NCBI GenBank assembly: GCA_964569025.1
Contig: CAZMSQ010000044.1
Span: 1-17,304 of the forward strand
Reading direction: 5' to 3'
From: CAZMSQ01 sp964569025
GTDB taxonomy: Bacteria; Bacteroidota; Bacteroidia; Chitinophagales; Saprospiraceae
DNA length: 17,304 nt
The position numbers were made by a program, and so were the translations under genes. This document shows, piece by piece, positions 1-6,307 of the stretch; within the stretch, counting starts at the first letter, position 1, and every line of letters begins with the position of its first letter. Below the pieces are notes generated by a model that searched no databases, was not told the DNA's origin, and saw only the letters and a program-made list of their open reading frames with translations.

Positions 1-39
1 CGCAGTTGAGGTGTTCTTGAGATGAATAGGTATTTTCAT
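1..39 (-). CDS. Possible 5' end of a divergent gene (partial, leaves the window)
   Basis: Reading the minus strand from an ATG at 39-37 gives an open frame of 13 codons to the window edge, beginning MKIPIHLKNTSTA. The start is preceded by a purine-rich GGGA stretch. The other upstream ATGs on this strand soon run into a stop. Thirteen codons are too few to recognise a family. The position matters: this gene would be divergent from the lipoprotein/TonB receptor operon and share its intergenic region, so the palindromes at 102-154 could also control it. It may equally be a chance open frame. Confidence 0.3.
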   Translation of the reverse strand, partial: MKIPIHLKNTSTA

Positions 40-101
40 GGTCCCATGAGACCGCAAACCATCTTTGTAGGGGTGAACGTCTGGAGGAATTGATTATTTT
101 A

Positions 102-116
102 TGCAACAATGTTGCA
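102..116. promoter_or_regulatory. Operator-like 7-1-7 dyad, distal copy
   Basis: TGCAACA-A-TGTTGCA is a perfect inverted repeat of 7-base arms around one base. The 7-1-7 layout is that of Fur-family boxes (Fur, Zur and PerR boxes of Bacillus have it), though the arm sequence is different. It contains the TTG at 112-114 that could be the -33 element of the promoter for the lipoprotein gene. Binding here would be expected to block RNA polymerase. That the regulator is a Zur/Fur-type protein is inference. Confidence 0.65.
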
Positions 117-141
117 CAAAAGGGGAAAAGCGTGTATTTTG
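112..141 (+). promoter_or_regulatory. Putative Bacteroidota-type promoter of the lipoprotein/TonB receptor operon
   Basis: A TTG at 112-114 and a TATTTTG at 135-141 are 20 bases apart. This fits the TTTG/TAnnTTTG (-33/-7) promoter pattern of Bacteroidota, with one base missing in the -7 box. Transcription would start near 147-150, leaving a leader of about 20 bases before the ATG at 170. The -33 element lies in the first dyad, and the -7 element touches the second. Confidence 0.4.
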
Positions 142-154
142 CAACATTGTTGCA
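140..154. promoter_or_regulatory. Operator-like 7-1-7 dyad, proximal copy
   Basis: TGCAACA-T-TGTTGCA has the same arms as the dyad at 102-116, and only the central base differs. The two centres are 38 bases apart. This copy covers the end of the -7 element and the likely transcription start. Two perfect copies in 53 bases are very unlikely by chance and argue for a dedicated regulator binding both. Confidence 0.65.
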
Positions 155-169
155 TTTAAATACCTTTAT

Positions 170-745
170 ATGAAACACACATTCCGATTCTCAGCAATCC
201 TCATTCTGACCATTCCAATCTTACTCCTGACGGCTTGTCAAAAAGACGATGATCCGGTCATCCCCAATGAAGAAGAGCTCATCACGACGCTCATTCTCAC
301 AATGACCCCCTCAGGAGGAGGCGACCCTGTCATATGGTCATTCCGCGACCTCGACGGAGACGGCGGTCAAAACCCGGTTATCGTCACCGAACCTCTTTCT
401 GTCAATACTGAATATTCCACCACCATTCAACTGCTAAACGAAACCGAAACACCGGCAGAAGACATCACCGAGGAAGTCCGTATGGAACAGGAAGAGCATC
501 AATTCTTCTATGTGGCCTCTGCAGGAACTGACCTCATTGCCGTTTACAATGACCAGGATGCGAACGGAAACCCTGTAGGCCTCCAAACAACCATCTCCAC
601 TGGCACCGCAGGCACCGGAACGCTGACTGTCACCCTCATCCATCTTCCCGACAAAACAGCACCCGGTGTCGCCGTTGGCCTCCCCGATCAGGCTGGCGGC
701 GAAACCGATATCGAAGTCGTTTTCGATGTCGAAATTATCCAGTAA
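170..745 (+). CDS. Small surface-type lipoprotein, partner of the TonB receptor
   Basis: I place the start at the ATG at 170 (MKHTFRFS), giving 191 residues. An upstream ATG at 101 would put both operator dyads inside the gene. A lipoprotein signal peptide ends in LLTAC, with the lipidated Cys at 23, followed directly by QKDDD, like the lipoprotein export signal that takes lipoproteins to the cell surface in Bacteroidota. The mature part is acidic and rich in beta-type sequence. It has two DxDx(D/N)G loops (about residues 60-66 and 128-134) and an acidic motif with one His (about 99-113). From memory, such proteins are often annotated as type 1 periplasmic binding fold superfamily and lie beside TonB receptors; that name is probably misleading. 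It is followed after 45 bases by the receptor gene. A role in capturing metal at the surface is inference. Confidence 0.8.
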   Translation: MKHTFRFSAILILTIPILLLTACQKDDDPVIPNEEELITTLILTMTPSGGGDPVIWSFRDLDGDGGQNPVIVTEPLSVNTEYSTTIQLLNETETPAEDITEEVRMEQEEHQFFYVASAGTDLIAVYNDQDANGNPVGLQTTISTGTAGTGTLTVTLIHLPDKTAPGVAVGLPDQAGGETDIEVVFDVEIIQ

Positions 746-753
746 CAAACCCA

Positions 754-772
754 GACCCGGTCGGACCGAGTC
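754..772 (+). other. Near-palindrome between lipoprotein and receptor genes
   Basis: GACcCGGTCgGACCGaGTC is a 19-base dyad with eight of nine pairs matching. In RNA it can fold as a small hairpin (CGGU/ACCG with a three-base loop, extended by GAC/GUC across a mismatch). There is no T-tract, so it is not an intrinsic terminator. It may stabilise or process the two-gene mRNA, or set the ratio of the two proteins. Confidence 0.35.
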
Positions 773-790
773 GTCTACACAAGCCTCTGT

Positions 791-3124
791 ATGAAACAAG
801 GTATCCAGCGGATACTGAGAAGTCTCCCGCTTTTATTTGTGCTGTTAATCATCACTGCACGCGTGATGGCCCAAACTTGCACACTCAATCTGAGCGGGGT
901 GGTTTTCGATGAATATACCAACGCCTCATTATCTTTTGCGACTGTCTATCTCGAGGAGTCTGCAATCGGAACCACAACTGATTCTTCGGGGGCATTCCTG
1001 CTCCGTGATATCTGCCCAGGGTCAGCCCACCTTCGCATCACCCACCTGGGCTGCGAGCCGGAGCGACTGTATCTTCACCTTCACGCTGATACTTCCCTGG
1101 TCATAGGACTTCAGCACCACAAAGAATTCCTTCAGGAAGTCACTGTCACCTCGGGAAGCCCGGATCAATCAGGTCCTGAACTCCGAAATACGCTGACATC
1201 ACAGATGATTGAACGGAATGCAGGAGAACCACTGGCGCGAATTCTTGAGGCAGTAACCGGGGTGAGTGCCTTACAAACTGGCAGCGGAATCGCCAAGCCG
1301 GTAATCCATGGATTATTTGGAAATCGAGTGGCCGTGCTCAATAACGGGCTCATTCAGGCCGGCCAGCAATGGGGAAATGATCACGCGCCGGAAATTGACC
1401 CGCTCGCAGCCGAGCAGATTTCTGTCATTAAAGGAGTTGCCGCCATTGAATACGGCAGCACAAGCCTCGGCGGTGTCATTCTGGTAGAGCCAGGGGCTCC
1501 TGCCTCCGATCCACACCTGCATGGCTCTGTCAATTACGCATTCCAAAGTAATGGCCTCGGGCATACATTGTCCGCACGCACCGAACAAGCCACACCACTT
1601 TTCTCATGGCGGGCAACTGGCACGCTCAAAGCAGTGGGAGATCTCAAGGCTCCTCACTACTTTTTGACCAACACAGGAGTCAGAGAATCAAATTTTTCCA
1701 TCCGCCTTGCACGTGAATGGACCCCCTCATTATCATCCAATCTGTACTACAGCCAATTCAATACAGAGATTGGAATCCTGCGGGGTGCACACATCAGCAA
1801 CCTGACAGATCTTCAATCCGCAATTGGGCGAGAAGTGCCTTTTTTTACTGAGGAAGCATTTTCGTATTCTCTCAACGCACCCCGCCAATCAGTCAATCAC
1901 CACCTTTGGAAGGCGCAGATAAACTGGCTCCTCAGTAACAGCCGTCAGATCAGTCTTTCATACGGTGGCCAGCTCAACAGTCGCAGAGAATTCGATGTGC
2001 GTCGCAGCGGGAGAACTGACATACCTGCGCTCAGTCTGAGGCTTCTCTCTCATCAGGCCCAGGCAACGTACACATTCTTCGGCATCCGTGGGATTCGCAT
2101 CAAAACCGGCATACAACTTCGATCCGATGGCAACAGAAATGATCCGGAAACTGGCATTCTTCCACTCATTCCAAACTATGCACGCTATCAAGGCGGACTG
2201 TTTGTGACATGGCGCCAGAAAACCGGACCATGGACCCGCGAATGGGGCGCACGATACGACCTCACGCATTTCCGGGTCACGGCAATCTCCAGAACACTGC
2301 CCCGAACCATTGTTAGACACCGCCACACTTTCCATACAGGAGCGGTCTCAACAGGCGTGAGATACGAAACCCAATCGGGGTGGGTCTCCAAACTGAATGC
2401 AGGACTTGCAATCAGAGCCCCGGAAGTCAACGAACTCCACAGCTTCGGCCTCCATCAGGGTGTCGCGGGTATCGAAGAAGGAGACCCCAATCTGAAACCA
2501 GAAACTTCCACCAAAGGAGTCTGGACCAATCAACTGAACTTCGCTGACAATCTTCTTGTCGAACTCTCAATTTTTGCCCAGTATGTACGGAATTTTATTT
2601 TCCTCGAACCTCAGGAAGCGTACAGGCTTACAATACGTGGAGCATTCCCGGTCTTCTTTTATAGACAAACCAACGCAACTCTCACTGGGGGAGATTTAAC
2701 TATCAAATGGGAACCAACGCCAAACTGGGAGATGACCGCAAGATATTCAATGGTCAGAGGCCGGGATGTAAGTCGTAACCTCCCTTTGGTATTTATGCCG
2801 GCCGATAATATCAATTTTTCCCTAAGCAGGTTTCTTGAAGAAACTGGTCCTTTTCATAATACCAGAATAGGAATAACTGCAAGATATGTTTCAGAACAAA
2901 CAAGACTGGAATCCGGACAGGATTTCCTGCCTCCTCCAGAAGCCTACTTTCTGCCGGGAATGGAGGTAGAATCCCACATTTCAATCGCTGACGTGAACCT
3001 TCGTTTTTCGGCACAATTTATCAATATCCTGAATGTTCAGTATAGAGACTTTCTCAACCGCTTGCGGTATTATTCTGACGAACCCGGACGTAATATCCGG
3101 CTGAGTTTCACTCTGGAGTTTTAG
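791..3124 (+). CDS. ZnuD-like TonB-dependent outer-membrane receptor
   Basis: The 777-residue protein has a signal peptide (cleavage probably after about residue 27, at VMA-Q), a carboxypeptidase-regulatory-like beta domain (about 30-110), a TonB plug (about 115-235) and a 22-strand-type barrel ending in Phe. The plug carries DHAPEIDPLAAEQI (about 197-210), resembling the DHA...DPL segment of the zinc receptor ZnuD. The barrel has LHSFGLHQG followed by GDPNLKPE, also like ZnuD relatives, and a His-rich RHRHTFH stretch encoded near 2315-2335. Import would use TonB-ExbB-ExbD energy. Zinc as substrate rests on these similarities and on the Fur-type dyads upstream; iron, nickel or another metal is possible. 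There is no T-rich terminator in the 17 bases before the convergent neighbour. Confidence 0.85.
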   Translation: MKQGIQRILRSLPLLFVLLIITARVMAQTCTLNLSGVVFDEYTNASLSFATVYLEESAIGTTTDSSGAFLLRDICPGSAHLRITHLGCEPERLYLHLHADTSLVIGLQHHKEFLQEVTVTSGSPDQSGPELRNTLTSQMIERNAGEPLARILEAVTGVSALQTGSGIAKPVIHGLFGNRVAVLNNGLIQAGQQWGNDHAPEIDPLAAEQISVIKGVAAIEYGSTSLGGVILVEPGAPASDPHLHGSVNYAFQSNGLGHTLSARTEQATPLFSWRATGTLKAVGDLKAPHYFLTNTGVRESNFSIRLAREWTPSLSSNLYYSQFNTEIGILRGAHISNLTDLQSAIGREVPFFTEEAFSYSLNAPRQSVNHHLWKAQINWLLSNSRQISLSYGGQLNSRREFDVRRSGRTDIPALSLRLLSHQAQATYTFFGIRGIRIKTGIQLRSDGNRNDPETGILPLIPNYARYQGGLFVTWRQKTGPWTREWGARYDLTHFRVTAISRTLPRTIVRHRHTFHTGAVSTGVRYETQSGWVSKLNAGLAIRAPEVNELHSFGLHQGVAGIEEGDPNLKPETSTKGVWTNQLNFADNLLVELSIFAQYVRNFIFLEPQEAYRLTIRGAFPVFFYRQTNATLTGGDLTIKWEPTPNWEMTARYSMVRGRDVSRNLPLVFMPADNINFSLSRFLEETGPFHNTRIGITARYVSEQTRLESGQDFLPPPEAYFLPGMEVESHISIADVNLRFSAQFINILNVQYRDFLNRLRYYSDEPGRNIRLSFTLEF

Positions 3125-3141
3125 AAGGGGGATATCCTATT

Positions 3142-3828
3142 TTATTGAATCAGCATAATCCTTGAGTCGAGAATTTCATCGTCGGAATACAACGAGTATA
3201 CGTAAAACCCGGCTTCAAGATTACGTGTATCTATCTCCACAGAATGCTGACCGGGCTCAAGATTTTGACGTGCAATCAAGACCACACCCTGAGGGGAGAG
3301 GATCCGGATTTCAGCCCTCCTCAAGGAAGGCGGCAAGGAATAGCGAATTTGAACGGATTCGCGCCCTGGGTTTGGTAAATTCTGAAACAACATGGGCCGG
3401 TTTCCATTGCCAGTGCGCTCACTTTCACAACAGGTCTCGATAGAGCCCTTTAATCGCGCGTTTTCGACCACAAGCTGCTCATTAAATAACCGAAGCCGAT
3501 CAACAGCTTGACGCAATAAAGTCAGCTCAGACGCAAGACGCTGAATTTCGTGCTGCTCCTGTCCCGCTTCATTTGTTTGCTTGTCTTCCATGTCTCTTGG
3601 CTCATCCAAATCCACAGGATAACCTGGTTGCGTTGTCATAGGGACATCACCTTCCGCTGCACTTTTCGATGCTGTAGCGTTCTTTTGAGCTGGGGTCGTG
3701 ACAATGGGTTGCTGATTTGCTTCACGGCCATTCGGCAGTGATTCCTGACCAACTGATAGAATTGGCAAACAAAGAAACAATCCAAAGAATAACGAGAACT
3801 GAATTGTATTGAAGGCTATGAATTTCAT
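3142..3828 (-). CDS. Secreted coiled-coil protein with T9SS type A sorting domain
   Basis: I choose the ATG at 3828 (MKFIAFNTIQFS) because it begins a good signal peptide ending near SVGQ (residue 28). The open frame extends further upstream without a sensible leader. The 228-residue product has a Ser/Thr/Gln-rich linker (30-90), a strongly heptad-like coiled coil with Leu and Asn spacing (about 92-130), a twin Cys (133-134), and a T9SS C-terminal sorting domain (about 147-228) with FQNLPNPG, a G-x-Y/F-type strand near GFYVYS, and a terminal strand. It should cross the outer membrane by the T9SS and be anchored or released there. It lies 72 bases after the S74-domain gene on the same strand, probably co-transcribed. 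No enzymatic motif is visible. Confidence 0.8.
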   Translation of the reverse strand: MKFIAFNTIQFSLFFGLFLCLPILSVGQESLPNGREANQQPIVTTPAQKNATASKSAAEGDVPMTTQPGYPVDLDEPRDMEDKQTNEAGQEQHEIQRLASELTLLRQAVDRLRLFNEQLVVENARLKGSIETCCESERTGNGNRPMLFQNLPNPGRESVQIRYSLPPSLRRAEIRILSPQGVVLIARQNLEPGQHSVEIDTRNLEAGFYVYSLYSDDEILDSRIMLIQ

Positions 3829-3900
3829 AATTACTTTATTCGTCAGTTTGAAGAAAACAAAAACAATCGCAGAAAACAAGGCTTTGTGCCCCAGAAAAAT

Positions 3901-5460
3901 CTATTTAGACTCTGCGACAGTTAGAATAACCTGCTCCAGTTGACGAATCCGTTGCTCTTGGTTGTTGATTATCGTCTGCTGCTCCTGAATTGCCTTGATA
4001 AGGAATGGGATGAGGCCATCGTAATTCACACCCTTAAGTTCCGGACCCTCTTCTGCAAGATGGTGGGCATGCACAAGATCAGGAAGTACCTGCTCGAGTT
4101 GATTAGCAGCCAGTCCGTATTGTTTACCCTCGGGCAAAATAATTCCGTGTCTCTCTCCGGAGGCGCCGTCAAAATCCCAAGAAACTGGCTGGAGTTGACC
4201 GATAATTGAAAGAGCCTCATGAAGAGGGGTCACTTCCTGAAGCAATGACTCGTCAGAAATAGGAATGACGTTACCTGCGATGTGTAAATCATTATTGAGC
4301 CCCACGGCATTTGCAGTAATTCGAATAGAATTTGTGCGGGACCCTGGATAAATCCTGAACGGCAAAGTAGATCCATTAGTGGCATCTCGAACAAAAAAGT
4401 TAGTCTCATTTCCAGCGACATCCCAAATTTGAGCTGACCACCCTTGAGAACTATTTTGACTCATCCGCAAAGTGGGCGTATCCCCGTCTTCTATATTGAT
4501 CTCTAAACTCCCCGGGTTGTTTGTTCCAACGCCAATATTTCCGTTTTCGCTGACAAACAAGCTGTGAGAGGGTGCATTCGCCATTAGGGTGAAAATATCC
4601 CTGCTGTGGGTTAAATCTTTGATCTGAAAATAAGAGTCCCCGCCATTTGAACTGCTGTTGGCCTCCATATACCAGTCAACCGACGGAAAACTTGCCGAAT
4701 TACTTGTATCTAAAAATTCAATCCGCAGATTATTTTCTTTCAGGCGAATGGTAGAAAAACCGAAAGATTCACCGTTGACACAATCAAATCCGACGCACAA
4801 ACTCTCTTGAATGATCACATCCTGAGTAAATACCTGAGAGACAATGGCACCCAAGGCTTCTTTTTCTATGTGGTTCCCAAATTCCAAAGGCTGTGAATTT
4901 GAGTAGGTACTGACCATCACCTCGTCAAGAGAGGCAGATAATCTTTCATCTGTTGTTGAGGCAGATTGGGGCGAAAAAAACGCTGCATCCTCAAATTTTT
5001 CCTGCCCAATCGGATTGATTGGTTTGCCTTTATCTACCCCGAAGCCCGCATAGTACAAGTGAGCTTCGGCAACCAGGCCATGCTCCGCGCGAAAGGCTTC
5101 AATCGCTGCAGCATCTCCCCTTTTCCTCAACTTGATCAACTTCTCAGACATATCCTTCCCGAGCTTAAAAACTGGCATAAACCGCAACTTATGAAAGCCG
5201 TTTTCACCCATTTCGGAAGATGTCCACAAAAACCGATTTCCATTCTCAGCCGCTTTCTCAATAGTCGACCCATCCGGTCTTGTCACCTCCATGACATAGT
5301 GGATGTAGTCCGCAGGGGGATCCGGCACTACTATTTCAATTTCTTCGCCCCACGTAACTCTAAGCCCCCCTGAAACGATAAAGGATTGAGCATTAAGCCC
5401 CTGACTTACAATACCAGCAAGCAACAAAACCCCACAAAGAAATTTCCATTTTGTGTTCAT
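3901..5460 (-). CDS. Tail-fibre-like secreted protein with C-terminal S74 chaperone domain
   Basis: The start at 5460 (MNTKWKFLCG) gives a signal peptide cleaved near NAQ (about residue 25) and 519 residues in total. The frame could begin at a TTG five codons upstream, but ATG fits better. Order: an Ig-like region (about 30-100), a charged linker, a conserved-looking shaft segment (about 220-395, with LCVGFDC and repeated GIGVGTNNPG/DGDTP-like stretches), and an S74 intramolecular-chaperone domain from S402 to about 495, ending in a coiled coil. S74 domains trimerise fibres and often cut themselves off at the Ser. Here the residue five after the Ser, usually Lys, is Leu407, so self-cleavage is doubtful. 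The protein likely forms a trimeric surface fibre; ligand unknown. No phage genes are near, so a host adhesin is likelier than a phage part. Confidence 0.75.
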   Translation of the reverse strand: MNTKWKFLCGVLLLAGIVSQGLNAQSFIVSGGLRVTWGEEIEIVVPDPPADYIHYVMEVTRPDGSTIEKAAENGNRFLWTSSEMGENGFHKLRFMPVFKLGKDMSEKLIKLRKRGDAAAIEAFRAEHGLVAEAHLYYAGFGVDKGKPINPIGQEKFEDAAFFSPQSASTTDERLSASLDEVMVSTYSNSQPLEFGNHIEKEALGAIVSQVFTQDVIIQESLCVGFDCVNGESFGFSTIRLKENNLRIEFLDTSNSASFPSVDWYMEANSSSNGGDSYFQIKDLTHSRDIFTLMANAPSHSLFVSENGNIGVGTNNPGSLEINIEDGDTPTLRMSQNSSQGWSAQIWDVAGNETNFFVRDATNGSTLPFRIYPGSRTNSIRITANAVGLNNDLHIAGNVIPISDESLLQEVTPLHEALSIIGQLQPVSWDFDGASGERHGIILPEGKQYGLAANQLEQVLPDLVHAHHLAEEGPELKGVNYDGLIPFLIKAIQEQQTIINNQEQRIRQLEQVILTVAESK

Positions 5461-5532
5461 AAGACGATATTTCAATTTACTGAATCTTTAAAGCAAGAAA
5501 ATACTTTGGCTCACTTTTCTTTGGGGCTTGAC

Positions 5533-5544
5533 TGTAAATTTACA
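5533..5544. promoter_or_regulatory. 12-base palindrome in the AT-rich gap upstream of the S74 gene
   Basis: TGTAAATTTACA is a perfect palindrome 73 bases upstream of the start at 5460. On the minus strand it includes TAAATTTA, close to the TAnnTTTG -7 element, but I find no TTG at the right distance. The whole gap (5461-5639) is very AT-rich and contains no convincing gene or terminator. It must hold both the end of the RluA transcript and the promoter for the fibre gene. Confidence 0.25.
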
Positions 5545-5639
5545 TTAAATATTAATTTTTTAGCTGAAAAGAAATACTCTTTCCAAATTTATTTTGCCTC
5601 ATTTTCACTCTTCAAGAAAAAATTTCAAACTGTGTCCAA

Positions 5640-6302
5640 CTAGAACCAGAAATCAATTGCGGTATCATCATGAATCGTAACCTGCTTTTCTATGGTTGGG
5701 TCGGGAAATGTAAGTGAGAAGGCATGTAGTGCAATTCCAGGCTCGATTCTCTTCATCCCACCATATTTTTCATCACCAAATACCGGGCAGCCAATATGAG
5801 CAAGTTGGGCACGGATTTGATGGAACTTCCCGGTCAATGGTCTCACTTCAAGCAGCCAGCAATCCGACTCTTTTCTCATGACCCGATATTCAAGTATCAC
5901 CTCTGTGGAACCAGTCGTTGGGGTATCATGGATAAAAGCACACATCTTACGTTGATTTTTAACCAGATGGTGGGTAAGTGTTCCGGTTTCTTCTGGCGGC
6001 ATATTTGTAATCAGTACTTGGTAAACCTTAGTGACTAACCGGTCTCTAAAGGCGCCATTCAATGCCTTAAGCGCACTCTTTTTTTTGGCCATAAGAAGTA
6101 CCCCTGAAGTGACCTTGTCAAGTCTGTGGACCACCCCAAGAAAGGGCTTTTCCCGACGAGAGTTTGCTTTGAGGTAATTAAGTACAATCGTTTCTACCGA
6201 AGGCTTTCCACGAGGATGCTGTTCAGTTACAATTCCAGGCGGCTTGCTGATGGCCAGCCAATGTGTCGTCTCGGCGAGAATATGAATCTTTGGCTCCTGC
6301 AC
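5640..6302 (-). CDS. RluA-family RNA pseudouridine synthase
   Basis: The 220-residue protein carries the family signature HRLDKVTSG with the catalytic Asp at 62. It also has the KPPGIV segment near 20-25 that opens the catalytic fold, and a KFHQIRAQLAHIG motif in the C-terminal half. It isomerises uridine to pseudouridine in rRNA or tRNA. There is no N-terminal S4 domain, so it resembles the shorter RluA/TruC-type members rather than RluD. The exact target base cannot be read from sequence. The start codon is GTG at 6302, five bases after the stop of the TPR lipoprotein gene, with AAGAG just before it, which suggests translational coupling. It is the last gene of the 10207-5640 run. Confidence 0.88.
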   Translation of the reverse strand: MQEPKIHILAETTHWLAISKPPGIVTEQHPRGKPSVETIVLNYLKANSRREKPFLGVVHRLDKVTSGVLLMAKKKSALKALNGAFRDRLVTKVYQVLITNMPPEETGTLTHHLVKNQRKMCAFIHDTPTTGSTEVILEYRVMRKESDCWLLEVRPLTGKFHQIRAQLAHIGCPVFGDEKYGGMKRIEPGIALHAFSLTFPDPTIEKQVTIHDDTAIDFWF

Positions 6303-6307
6303 AACTC

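Noticed and set aside
1..100. Riboswitch or other structured RNA before the lipoprotein operon
   Set aside because: I could not match a known core, and the region lies upstream of the likely promoter, so it would not be in the transcript.
101..169. Longer form of the small lipoprotein starting at 101
   Set aside because: The extra codons consist of the two operator dyads and the promoter, and they would mask the signal peptide.
434..799. Minus-strand open frame antisense to the lipoprotein gene
   Set aside because: It lies wholly opposite a clear lipoprotein gene and shows no domain or signal of its own.
3125..3141. Bidirectional terminator between the convergent receptor and T9SS genes
   Set aside because: The 17 bases contain only an eight-base palindrome (GGATATCC) and no stem with T-tract.
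3901..5460. Prophage tail-fibre gene
   Set aside because: No other phage genes are near, and the protein has a secretion signal; S74 domains are common in bacterial surface proteins.
5386..5643. Plus-strand frame of 85 codons across the AT-rich gap
   Set aside because: It starts with TTG inside the antisense of the fibre gene's signal peptide, has no recognisable features, and its composition follows the AT-rich gap.
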